DNA of 11,899 nt. It comes from an uncultured Lacticaseibacillus sp. Its GTDB lineage: Bacteria; Bacillota; Bacilli; Lactobacillales; Lactobacillaceae. The position numbers and the translations under genes are program-made. The stretch lies in the NCBI GenBank assembly GCA_934339215.1, contig CAKRHU010000023.1, positions 1-11,899 of the forward strand. Reading direction: 5' to 3'. The notes beneath the pieces were generated by a model. The model was given only the letters and a program-made list of their open reading frames with translations. It ran no database searches and was not told the origin of the DNA. Below, in pieces: positions 1 to 6,824 of the stretch; position 1 is the first letter of the stretch, and the number at the start of each line of letters is the position of its first letter.

Positions 1-341
1 TGGCGAAAATGCCTTACTTATCTGAACGGTATGAATCGCTGATCTCCGGTTATATCAAACCAGGAGAAAATGCTGAGTCTGCCGCCTTGCGCGAAGTGAA
101 AGAGGAATTAGGTTTAACGGGCGAAAGCATCGATTATGCTGGCACGTATTGGTTGCCCAAACATCAAATGATGATGCATGGTTTCATTGTTGAGGTCACC
201 GATGAGCAATTGTCGCTGTCTGATGAATTAGCCAGTGCTGAATGGGTGACAGTCGCAGATACACCGAAGAAAATGTGGCCGGCGAGTGCAGAAAATGCGG
301 CGCTGAAGGTGCTACAATGGTATACAAAGAAAATAAAATAA
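1..341 (+). CDS. Nudix hydrolase, NudC-like, 5' end missing
   Basis: This is the C-terminal part of a Nudix pyrophosphohydrolase; the frame is open to the left edge, so the true start lies outside. Counting from the ATG at 9, a complete Nudix box spans residues 14-36: G14, E20, R28-E29, E32-E33 and G35, the Mg2+-binding catalytic helix. The lead-in SLISGYIKPGE resembles NADH pyrophosphatases of the NudC type. However, the NudC signature SQPWPFPxS is not present where it would align; residues near 46-55 read TYWLPKHQMM. Substrate is therefore unknown: NAD(H), a nucleotide sugar or another nucleoside diphosphate derivative are all possible. The ATG at 9 is an unlikely start because it lacks a ribosome binding site and leaves almost no sequence before the Nudix fold. 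The gene converges on rpoN, and the two share a terminator. Confidence 0.85.
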   Translation, partial: AKMPYLSERYESLISGYIKPGENAESAALREVKEELGLTGESIDYAGTYWLPKHQMMMHGFIVEVTDEQLSLSDELASAEWVTVADTPKKMWPASAENAALKVLQWYTKKIK

Positions 342-368
342 CGTCGAATACAAGTAAGCCGACAAACG

Positions 369-411
369 AAAATAACACACCGATCAGGAACATTGATCAG
401 TGTGCTATTTT
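369..411. terminator. Bidirectional terminator between Nudix gene and rpoN
   Basis: Eighteen-base arms (369-386 and 394-411) pair at 16 of 18 positions around the 7-base loop GGAACAT. The outer arms AAAATA and TATTTT give a U-rich tail in either direction. The hairpin lies between two convergent genes and probably ends both transcripts. Confidence 0.85.
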
Positions 412-426
412 AATTCAGTTCATATT

Positions 427-1710
427 TTAACGTCGTTTCCGATCTCTAGCGGAGGCGATACCAGCAACTTGTCGATACTTGGCCACTGTCCGCCGTGCAA
501 CCACAAAGCCTTGATCAGAAAGCACCTTAGCTAATGCCGAATCACTAAGAGGCTTTGCAGGATCTTCTTTTTCAACGATTTGCTTAAGTGTGGCAATAAG
601 TTGTGCCGTTGAACGTGATTCACCGCCAGCGGCAGGGCTGTAGCGAGAAAAGAACATTTTTAACGGATAGACGCCAGACGCTGTTTGTAGATACTTGTTA
701 TTGATCGTTCGTGAAACCGTGGATTCTGATAGCTGGAGTCGTTGGGCAATGTCGCGCAATAAGAGCGGCGCCAACGGCAAACTGGGATCTTTAAAGTAAT
801 CAAATTGGGCGCGAATAATTTCACGACCGATCATGATCAACGTTTCTTGACGGCGTTGCATGGCATATTCAAGCGATTGATATTGATCTTTTTTCTCCCG
901 TAAGTAGCGACGAACTTCAGCATCGTCAGTGGCATTGAGTTGATCGTAAGTCGCTTGGGCGAAAATCAATTCAGGCTGACTGTGACGATTCAAGGATAAA
1001 GAAGCCTTGTTGTTCTTCATTGATAACCGGAGCTCCGGAACGATGTATTCGACTTGCGGTCGTCCATAGGCAATACCGGGATTGGCCGTTAAGGTTTGAA
1101 TATAAGCCACACAAGCGTCGATTTGTTTGCGCGAAAGCTTTAGCTTAACTTCAATATCATGCCAGCGATGTTTGACGAGATCTTCAAAACAATTTTGTAG
1201 CAGTGCTAAGATCCCTTCAGGAATTTGATCTGGATCTTGTTCTGTTTGCAAATAAAGACACTCTTGCAAGTCTCTAGCGCCAACACCAGGTGGATCAAGA
1301 CGTTGCAATAAGGTGATGGCATCAAGTGCTTCAGTCGTTGATAAATTCAATTCAGTTGCAATATCTTCATTGGATAAGCTGAGGTAGCCACGAGGATCGA
1401 GTTGTTGAATCAAGTAAATCACAATTTTGCGTAAATGTGTATCCCGCATAGTCAGTTGTACTTGTTCTAGCAAATAAGTAAAAAGCGATTGATGTTCTGA
1501 TTCGAGTTGCGCATTTTGACTGTCAGGCAGTCGGCGATCCAAAGTCGTGTGGACATTGATCAACGGGTTGGTCATGCTGATGTCTTCAAGATAAGTGGTT
1601 AAATCGATCGCATCGAGTTGAAGGATCAGGATTGACTGGCGCATGCCTTGTGAAAGACTTAAGCTTTGACTTTGTGATTGATTCAGTTGGAAACCTTGAG
1701 ATTCACTCAT
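427..1710 (-). CDS. rpoN: RNA polymerase sigma-54 factor (RpoN)
   Basis: Sigma-54 directs core RNA polymerase to -24/-12 promoters and needs an AAA+ activator to open them. The start at 1710 gives 427 residues, normal for the family. GAAAGG lies nine bases upstream of this ATG; the in-frame ATG at 1719 directly abuts that motif, and longer starts run into the promoter. Region I (about 1-50) is glutamine-rich, with alternating QSQSQSLSLSQ, and contacts activator and core. The core-binding part includes DPPGVGARDLQECL (139-152). A helix-turn-helix lies near 320-343. The RpoN box, which reads the -24 element, is at 405-414 as ARRTVAKYRQ; the usual final residue is E. The gene stands alone: a terminator separates it from the deoR-type gene upstream. 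A -24/-12 element at 1764-1779 suggests sigma-54-dependent transcription of rpoN itself. A LevR-type activator 2.3 kb away is its probable partner. Confidence 0.97.
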   Translation of the reverse strand: MSESQGFQLNQSQSQSLSLSQGMRQSILILQLDAIDLTTYLEDISMTNPLINVHTTLDRRLPDSQNAQLESEHQSLFTYLLEQVQLTMRDTHLRKIVIYLIQQLDPRGYLSLSNEDIATELNLSTTEALDAITLLQRLDPPGVGARDLQECLYLQTEQDPDQIPEGILALLQNCFEDLVKHRWHDIEVKLKLSRKQIDACVAYIQTLTANPGIAYGRPQVEYIVPELRLSMKNNKASLSLNRHSQPELIFAQATYDQLNATDDAEVRRYLREKKDQYQSLEYAMQRRQETLIMIGREIIRAQFDYFKDPSLPLAPLLLRDIAQRLQLSESTVSRTINNKYLQTASGVYPLKMFFSRYSPAAGGESRSTAQLIATLKQIVEKEDPAKPLSDSALAKVLSDQGFVVARRTVAKYRQVAGIASARDRKRR

Positions 1711-1763
1711 GCCACTCATCCTTTCGTTTGTGATTGTGGTAAAACTTCCTTCAATTAGATACA

Positions 1764-1779
1764 AGCAAGAATGATGCCA
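1764..1779 (-). promoter_or_regulatory. Candidate sigma-54 (-24/-12) promoter of rpoN
   Basis: On the minus strand the sequence reads TGGCATCATTCTTGCT. It matches TGGCAC-N5-TTGCW with the diagnostic GG and GC correctly spaced; the only consensus departure is C to T at the sixth base. Its 16-base layout equals that of the PTS promoter at 6929-6944. Predicted transcription start is near 1753, leaving about 43 bases before the rpoN ATG. A weaker sigma-A reading overlaps it (TTGGCA, 15-base spacer, TCTAAT), so housekeeping transcription cannot be excluded. Confidence 0.65.
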
Positions 1780-1809
1780 AAATGTGTCGAATATCAAGAC
1801 ACGATAATG

Positions 1810-1849
1810 AAAAAGCCCAGCACCTACTGAAATTGAGGTCGCTTGGCTT
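1810..1849 (-). terminator. Terminator of the deoR-type gene
   Basis: On the minus strand an imperfect stem (AAGCC with GGCTT, AGC with GCT, ACCT with AGGT, one mismatch and one bulge) around a 10-base loop is followed by a run of six T. It lies just after the repressor stop codon and before the rpoN promoter, so rpoN must be transcribed from its own promoter. Confidence 0.75.
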
Positions 1850-1859
1850 GATTTGGGGA

Positions 1860-2633
1860 TTAATCTGTTGGCGCAACAATCACGTCAGTTAAGGGGCTCA
1901 ATTTATTTAAGTAAGCATCCGCAATGCCATTATCGGTAACCAGATAATCAATATCTTGCCAGCTGGTGTAAGCAACCAGTGCTGCAGTGGTTGCTTTGCT
2001 ACTGTCAGCTAATACAACAGATGTTTGGGCATTAGCAATCACTGTTTGTTTGATTTGCTCGTCTTCCAAGCTATTACTGGTTGGACCTAGATGCCCAGCA
2101 AAGCCAGAACTGCCGAGAATAGCGACATCGATTTTAATTTTTTGAAGAAAGCGTTCAGCCTGATCACCAGTTGTGGCCAGCGTCATCCCATCGATCACAC
2201 CACCCACGCTGATGACCCGATTTTGACTAGTGGCGAGTTCTTGAACAACAGGAATGGAATTGGTGATGATCGTGTAGTCAGATAAAGTTCGATATAGACG
2301 GGCATAGGTTAAAGCAGTGCTTCCTGCGTCGATGTAGATGACACGGCGATCTTTAAATTGGTTGAAGGCAGCTGAACATATTGCATTTTTGGCCACTTGA
2401 TTGGCATTTAGTCGATTAGCCACAGGCGGAATGGCAAAATCATTGGTCGGTAAAATGGTCCCGAAGGATTTTTTAATGCGACCTTGGGCGTTCAAATCAA
2501 TCAAGTCACGCCGAATTGTTTCACGGGAAACGCCGAAGTGTGTGGCCAGTACGCTGGTTTTGACAGCGCCTCGCTGAGCCAATAAGTCTAGGATCTGTTG
2601 CTGACGGGTACTGCCGGCATTTTTTTTCAACAT
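1860..2633 (-). CDS. DeoR-family transcriptional repressor
   Basis: This is a 257-residue sugar-phosphate-responsive repressor of the DeoR/GlpR type. The N-terminal winged helix-turn-helix (about 10-58) contains RQQQILDLLAQRGAV and the recognition segment GVSRETIRRDL (34-44), close to the family signature. The C-terminal half is a DeoRC sensor domain with YIDAGSTALTYA, ITNS, ISVGG and LADSSK segments, which in this family bind a phosphorylated sugar. ATG 2633 is chosen because AGGAG lies six bases upstream; the in-frame TTG at 2639 abuts that site. The gene is divergent from hxlA, and a 30-bp palindrome sits between the two promoters, so it probably represses hxlAB and itself. Bacillus hxlAB is controlled by an unrelated activator, HxlR, so the control logic appears different here. 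The ligand is unknown; fructose 6-phosphate or a pentose phosphate is a guess. Confidence 0.93.
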   Translation of the reverse strand: MLKKNAGSTRQQQILDLLAQRGAVKTSVLATHFGVSRETIRRDLIDLNAQGRIKKSFGTILPTNDFAIPPVANRLNANQVAKNAICSAAFNQFKDRRVIYIDAGSTALTYARLYRTLSDYTIITNSIPVVQELATSQNRVISVGGVIDGMTLATTGDQAERFLQKIKIDVAILGSSGFAGHLGPTSNSLEDEQIKQTVIANAQTSVVLADSSKATTAALVAYTSWQDIDYLVTDNGIADAYLNKLSPLTDVIVAPTD

Positions 2634-2653
2634 GATCAACTCCTATCATTTTG

Positions 2654-2682
2654 ACTCTAACAGAAAGTGCCATTAAACTCAA
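2654..2682 (-). promoter_or_regulatory. Candidate sigma-A promoter of the deoR-type gene
   Basis: On the minus strand TTGAGT (2682-2677) and TAGAGT (2659-2654) are separated by 17 bases; each matches four of six consensus positions. The -35 box overlaps the outer arm of the 30-bp palindrome, which would allow autorepression. Confidence 0.5.
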
Positions 2683-2709
2683 TAAATGTGTAACCTTACA
2701 CGTTTATTG
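2680..2709. promoter_or_regulatory. 30-bp palindromic operator between deoR-type gene and hxlA
   Basis: Two 14-base arms flank a CC centre. The left arm is CAATAAATGTGTAA and the reverse complement of the right arm is CAATAAACGTGTAA, so 13 of 14 positions match. The -35 box of hxlA begins at the very next base (2710), and the -35 box of the repressor gene overlaps the other end. This placement fits a shared operator for the DeoR-type repressor. Assignment to that protein is inferred from position only. Confidence 0.75.
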
Positions 2710-2738
2710 TTGCTAAGTTGCACATTAAGTGCTAATTT
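2710..2738 (+). promoter_or_regulatory. Candidate sigma-A promoter of hxlAB
   Basis: TTGCTA (2710-2715) and an extended -10, TG-C-TAATTT (2730-2738), are separated by 17 bases. Predicted start is near 2745, about 30 bases before the hxlA ATG. No -24/-12 element is seen here, so hxlAB looks independent of sigma-54. Confidence 0.6.
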
Positions 2739-2752
2739 GAACGTGTTTAAAT
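2735..2752. promoter_or_regulatory. Second, smaller palindrome at the hxlA transcription start
   Basis: ATTTGAAC-GT-GTTTAAAT has 8-base arms with one mismatch. It overlaps the -10 box and predicted start, and shares the AACGTGT core with the 30-bp palindrome; the two centres are 49 bases apart. It could be a secondary operator. AT-rich promoter DNA forms such symmetry by chance, so confidence is low. Confidence 0.3.
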
Positions 2753-2773
2753 GAATTTCACAGGAGGTTGCTG

Positions 2774-3409
2774 ATGAAACTACAGTTAGCTTTGGATGAT
2801 TTGTCGTTAAAAGAGGCACTGACACTGGGACAACAAGTTCAAGATGCGGTTGATATTTTTGAAATTGGGACGCCATTTATCCTACGGTCAGGGATGGAAG
2901 TGGTGCGGATTTTTAAAGCACGCTTTCCCAATCACGAAATATTGGCGGATACCAAGATCATAGATGCTGGGTATTATGAAGCGCAAATTGCCTTTGAGGC
3001 AGGGGCTGATGACTGTACGGTGTGCGGGATCACGGATCAACAAACCATCAAAGAGTGCTTGCGCGCGGCAAGCGACTATCACAAAAAACTATATGTGGAT
3101 ACCATCTGCATGCCAGATTTAATACATCAAGTGCCACAACTAGAAGGGTTAGGCGTTGATCATATCAGCGTTCATGTGGGCGTCGATCAACAAGCATTAG
3201 GGCAAACGCCGATCGCAGCGTTAAAAACGGTGAAAGCAGCCAGTGCTCATGCTGTCATTTCTGTTGCTGGTGGTATCAAGTTGAATACAGTAGCTGCTTA
3301 TCAAAAAGTTGATGCGGATGTGATCATTGTTGGCGGCGGGATCTTGCACGCGACAGATCCTGTTGCCGCTGCACTAGCATTGGGTCACGCAGTTCATCAA
3401 TATGCCTGA
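2774..3409 (+). CDS. hxlA: 3-hexulose-6-phosphate synthase
   Basis: The enzyme condenses formaldehyde with D-ribulose 5-phosphate to D-arabino-3-hexulose 6-phosphate; the reaction is reversible. The product has 211 residues and an orotidine-phosphate-decarboxylase-type TIM barrel. Visible landmarks are D8 in LQLALDD, E30 in EIGTP, the strand-3 motif LADTKIIDAG (57-66) with D59, K61 and D64, HVGVDQQALG (134-143), and phosphate-binding AGGIK and GGGI segments near 165-190. The related 3-keto-L-gulonate-6-phosphate decarboxylases read HRSRDAQAAG at the 134 region, whereas HPS reads HxGxDxQAxG as here, which supports HPS. ATG 2774 has AGGAGG six bases upstream; the in-frame TTG at 2768 abuts that site. 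The gene is the first of a two-gene operon with hxlB. Its role is either formaldehyde detoxification or, in reverse, pentose phosphate supply from fructose 6-phosphate. Confidence 0.92.
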   Translation: MKLQLALDDLSLKEALTLGQQVQDAVDIFEIGTPFILRSGMEVVRIFKARFPNHEILADTKIIDAGYYEAQIAFEAGADDCTVCGITDQQTIKECLRAASDYHKKLYVDTICMPDLIHQVPQLEGLGVDHISVHVGVDQQALGQTPIAALKTVKAASAHAVISVAGGIKLNTVAAYQKVDADVIIVGGGILHATDPVAAALALGHAVHQYA

Positions 3410-3424
3410 TCGGAGGAAATCGTG

Positions 3425-3991
3425 ATGAATGAATTACAACAAAATCTCATGGCCATTTTGCGTGAACTTGAAGCTTCAATTCCCATGACTAAAGTTGCAA
3501 ATGCTGAAGTGTTGGTTGATGCCATCGTGGCAGCACCGACGGTTTACTTAGCGGGAGCCGGACGATCTGGCGTTGCAATCAGGGCTTTTGCGAGTCGATT
3601 GATGCATCTTGGTAAACACGTTTATGTGATTGGTGATGTCACCACGCCACATACGCATCCCAACGACTTATTGATCATCGGTTCTGGGTCTGGTGAAACA
3701 GCGAGTTTGGTCGCGCTAGCACAAAAAGCAAAACGCAATGCTGTACAAATTGGGTTGATCACCATTGATCCTGAATCAACGATTGCGCAACTCGCTGATA
3801 TCACGTTGGTGTTACCTGGCGATTCGCCTAAAGTTCAACATGATGAGCAACGCATCACATCGATTCAGCCGATGGGGAGTTCTTTTGAACAACTGTGTTT
3901 TTTGACCTATGATGCGTTGGTGTTGATGCTGATGAAGCAAATGAACGAAACGTCGGCACAAATGTTTGAACGTCATGCAGATATTGAATAA
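3425..3991 (+). CDS. hxlB: 6-phospho-3-hexuloisomerase
   Basis: This cytoplasmic SIS-fold sugar isomerase converts D-arabino-3-hexulose 6-phosphate to fructose 6-phosphate, the step after HxlA. The product has 188 residues, normal for the family. The SIS phosphosugar-binding signatures are visible: AGAGRSG (43-49), the serine-rich GSGSGET (86-92), QPMGSSFEQ (148-156), and the C-terminal MFERHADIE typical of PHI proteins. ATG 3425 has GGAGG eight bases upstream and is preferred over GTG 3422 at five bases. Fifteen bases separate it from the hxlA stop, so the two are cotranscribed, and the hairpin after the stop ends the operon. Together the pair forms the ribulose monophosphate bypass seen in methylotrophs, Bacillus and archaea. 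Nothing else nearby suggests growth on methanol. Confidence 0.93.
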   Translation: MNELQQNLMAILRELEASIPMTKVANAEVLVDAIVAAPTVYLAGAGRSGVAIRAFASRLMHLGKHVYVIGDVTTPHTHPNDLLIIGSGSGETASLVALAQKAKRNAVQIGLITIDPESTIAQLADITLVLPGDSPKVQHDEQRITSIQPMGSSFEQLCFLTYDALVLMLMKQMNETSAQMFERHADIE

Positions 3992-4026
3992 AAAATCGAC
4001 CACCCAGTGAGGTGATCGGTTGATTT
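3990..4026. terminator. Terminator shared by hxlAB and the levR-type gene
   Basis: The inverted repeat AATCGACCACC / GGTGATCGGTT pairs at 9 of 11 positions around the loop CAGTGA. On the minus strand the stem is followed by a run of six T, so it works best for the levR-type gene. The plus-strand tail (GATTTAG) is weak. Confidence 0.7.
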
Positions 4027-4031
4027 AGTGC

Positions 4032-6773
4032 TTAATCATCGCCAAAGACGATGTCATACAGATAATTGATTTCGCCATCAGGGACAACTACTGAGTAAGT
4101 TTGTTCGATATCGCTCAGTGACCGTTTGATCTGAGCCAAACCACGTGACCGCGAGTTGAGATCTTCAGGAACATACATCAAAGGCTCATCATTTCTGATC
4201 AAGCGCTCGATCAATGCGGAGATATGTACGTAAAGTGTGGAACGTTGGCTGTTGGAAAGATGAATTTGGGCGCGATCTTCCAAGTTTTCAATCATTTTGC
4301 CGACGGTGATGATCACTTTGTGGGCGTCAAGAATCGTGACGGCGGATAGCAGTCGTTCCAAAGACAAGTTTTGAATCAGCTTGTCATTGATGGTGGATAA
4401 GACATCTGGGTCTTTGACATCGGGGAACAAGGTGTTCAAGACATCCATGCCTTCTGAAGAAACCAAGGTCTCTAGTGAAATATAAGGTACATGCTTGAGC
4501 TTGGGGTCATTGGTCCCAACCACAGCAATCACGTTATATTGTTTAAACATTTGTGCTTCTTCACCATGGTCTCGTAAAAAGGCGAAATCGACCGATTCGA
4601 CTTTATAATCCAATGACTCAGGGATGCTTTGTTCCAAGAACGCTTGAATTTGACGTGCTGAACCAACACCAGTATGACAAGTGGTAATGATCATCGGTTT
4701 CTTTTCGATCACCGGATAAGTAAGTTTAAATTGCGGGAGCAGTTCCTTTTGCGTCCGTTGACCAATTTCATCAAGGCTGGCGCCGCTTTGAATCATATCG
4801 CCGACAAACAACGCTTCTTGTGTGGATACATTGCTCATTAACAACAAGGGCCCAGTTTGTAATTCGCCTAATGTTTCTGGCAAGATCATCAATGAGCCCA
4901 TGTCGACAAGCACGATCAGTCCTTTGCTGCAATCATATTTGGTGACATAAGAAATCAGAAATTCTTTGACTTGATCGACAGATACCGTCAGTGGCATATC
5001 GTAAGCATCAAAGATCTTACGATTGAGCAATTGATTGGCAACGTCGGCAATGGAACTCGCAGTGGAAAAGCCATGGGCTAAAATCAAAGCGTGCTGACCG
5101 AGCTCTTCAGCGTTTAATTGCAAACTGAATAAATAGCCCAGTAGCAATAAGCGATTCATCGCATCTAAACGAAAATCAAGCTTGGTGCGAACTAAGTCCA
5201 AGAATGCTTTGAGAATTTGGCTTTCGACAGTAGCATGTTCTTGCATGAACTTCAGCAAATGGCTGATCTTTTCTTCATTTGCTGGGGTCAAAGTGACGTC
5301 AAAGTCATGTTTGCGATACATGAAGTTGGCGATGGCAACCACTGCGTTGCCTTTGATTTTGACAAAAAAGCTAGAATTCAAATAGTCGAATAGTCGTTGA
5401 ATCACCGCCGTCATATATTTCAGCGATTCGTTTTCGTAACGTTGGTCTTGATGTACCATTTGATCCATCAAAGCAGCAGTTTCTCGGGCTAATTTTTGTT
5501 GGACCAAATCTGCACTGAGGCGATTGCGTTCGAGGTCGATATCCAGCTGAATGAACTTTCGAATCAAGGTGTTGATTTGAGCGTTATCGTCATGCCAAGT
5601 CCGTAAGTAATCGCTGAGTTGACTGGTTGGCGTAAAGACGACATCTTGTTGGACGATGGTTTCTTGTTCGTTGACGGCAAGCAGATTCGTCAGTAGACCA
5701 TTGCCGATATTTTCTGTCGAAACCGTCAATGTTTGGTCTTGACGATCTTCACTGAAAACATGGGCGCAGATAATGCGGACATTAGTGCGCAATTCCCCGA
5801 TGTTGGCTTTGTAGCGAAGATTGTACAACCGGTTGATGATCCAAGGGCTGACTGATAAAGTGCGATTCAAACGCTGTGCTTCGTTGAGAAAGGCCATATA
5901 AATATGACAACGCAATTCGATTTTCGAGCGGTCGTTTAAATCAGGAATTTTAACCGCGATCGGGATCCGCCGCATAAAGGTTTGTAAAAAGGTTTCTTGC
6001 AGATTCTCAGTGGTGGCAAAGACTAAGCGTACCGTTGCTTTGCGCGGTTTTTGGGTATCGCCCATCCGCATGAAAGTACCGGTATCCATGAAGGCGAACA
6101 GTTTTTCTTGACTTTCAGGATCAAGGCGATGACATTCGTCGAGAAATAAGATCCCGCCATTTGCAGATTCAAGCAACCCTGGCATATCTGTGGTTGCGCC
6201 AGTAAAAGCCCCTTTGGTATAGCCAAACAAATTACTCGAAAGCAACTCTGGGTTGTGATAGTACTGGGCACAATTCAATGTCAAAAACGGTGCGTTAGGT
6301 TTTAAGATCCCAGCTTGAACACAGTATTTGTAGGATAATTCTGCTAAATAACTTTTCCCAACACCGGTACTCCCAGATAAAATAAATGGCAAACCTGCTG
6401 GTGGATAAGCAAGGGCAGTTTTAATATGATCGATGTCTTCTTTCATACTTTGATCGCTACCGATAAAGGAACGAAACACATTATCTTTGCTGGCTTGTTC
6501 CGCCATTAATTCATCTAATGAGGCGTAAACATCTAATCGCGGGGTGAAGAACTGATTGCTAAAGGCTTCGCGATCGGCAAAATAAGTGGGACGTGATTTC
6601 ACTTGAATGACACTATGCTGTTTCAACAACTCGTTGAGATATTGACTGGTGGTGTTACGACTTAAATCTAAGGCTGAGGCGATCGCTTCAGTGGTGATGT
6701 TTTTTAGATCAGGTAAGGTTGATGCAGTGGTAGTGGCACTTTGAACCACAGATTTGACGTCTTCTATTCTCAT
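4032..6773 (-). CDS. levR: LevR/ManR-type sigma-54-dependent PTS activator
   Basis: This 913-residue enhancer-binding protein uses ATP hydrolysis to open sigma-54 promoters, with activity set by PTS phosphorylation. Domains in order: N-terminal helix-turn-helix (about 25-60); AAA+ domain (about 100-350) with Walker A GSTGVGKS (134-141), the sigma-54-contacting GAFTGA (188-193), Walker B ILFLDE (208-213) and arginines 268-269; PRD1 (about 440-555); a mannose-type EIIA domain with H567; an EIIB-like domain with C699 in TTCHTGVG; and PRD2 with H850. In LevR and ManR, HPr phosphorylation of the EIIA domain stimulates and EIIB-dependent phosphorylation of PRD2 inhibits; H567 and H850 occupy the corresponding sites. 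PRD1 has alanine (A480) where the PRD histidine would align. The start is supported by AAAGGA eight bases upstream. The gene is divergent from the PTS operon it most likely controls. The levR symbol denotes family, not a proven fructose regulon. Confidence 0.95.
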   Translation of the reverse strand: MRIEDVKSVVQSATTTASTLPDLKNITTEAIASALDLSRNTTSQYLNELLKQHSVIQVKSRPTYFADREAFSNQFFTPRLDVYASLDELMAEQASKDNVFRSFIGSDQSMKEDIDHIKTALAYPPAGLPFILSGSTGVGKSYLAELSYKYCVQAGILKPNAPFLTLNCAQYYHNPELLSSNLFGYTKGAFTGATTDMPGLLESANGGILFLDECHRLDPESQEKLFAFMDTGTFMRMGDTQKPRKATVRLVFATTENLQETFLQTFMRRIPIAVKIPDLNDRSKIELRCHIYMAFLNEAQRLNRTLSVSPWIINRLYNLRYKANIGELRTNVRIICAHVFSEDRQDQTLTVSTENIGNGLLTNLLAVNEQETIVQQDVVFTPTSQLSDYLRTWHDDNAQINTLIRKFIQLDIDLERNRLSADLVQQKLARETAALMDQMVHQDQRYENESLKYMTAVIQRLFDYLNSSFFVKIKGNAVVAIANFMYRKHDFDVTLTPANEEKISHLLKFMQEHATVESQILKAFLDLVRTKLDFRLDAMNRLLLLGYLFSLQLNAEELGQHALILAHGFSTASSIADVANQLLNRKIFDAYDMPLTVSVDQVKEFLISYVTKYDCSKGLIVLVDMGSLMILPETLGELQTGPLLLMSNVSTQEALFVGDMIQSGASLDEIGQRTQKELLPQFKLTYPVIEKKPMIITTCHTGVGSARQIQAFLEQSIPESLDYKVESVDFAFLRDHGEEAQMFKQYNVIAVVGTNDPKLKHVPYISLETLVSSEGMDVLNTLFPDVKDPDVLSTINDKLIQNLSLERLLSAVTILDAHKVIITVGKMIENLEDRAQIHLSNSQRSTLYVHISALIERLIRNDEPLMYVPEDLNSRSRGLAQIKRSLSDIEQTYSVVVPDGEINYLYDIVFGDD

Positions 6774-6824
6774 CTCAGGAATCCTTTCGACACAATATGG
6801 AACTGTCGCATTTCCGTCGACTAA

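Noticed and set aside
138..156. TGGCACG followed by TTGC inside the Nudix gene as a -24/-12 element.
   Set aside because: The GG-to-GC distance is two bases too long, and sigma-54 does not tolerate that; it is also inside coding sequence with no gene to drive.
1434..1445. AAATGTGTATCC inside rpoN as a half-site of the 30-bp palindrome.
   Set aside because: There is no second arm, and it lies in coding sequence far from any promoter.
1866..1878. TGTTG-GCG-CAACA palindrome about 119 bases upstream of the predicted rpoN start, as an activator site.
   Set aside because: It lies in the last codons of the deoR-type gene and does not match the inverted repeat upstream of the PTS promoter, so coding coincidence is likelier.
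2654..2672. TGGCAC on the minus strand upstream of the deoR-type gene, as a third sigma-54 promoter.
   Set aside because: The -24 half is perfect, but the -12 position reads GTTAG without the essential GC; a sigma-A promoter fits the same stretch.
2774..3991. Methylotrophy or a methanol-use island.
   Set aside because: Only the HPS/PHI pair is present; no methanol dehydrogenase or formaldehyde oxidation gene is visible, and non-methylotrophs also carry the pair.
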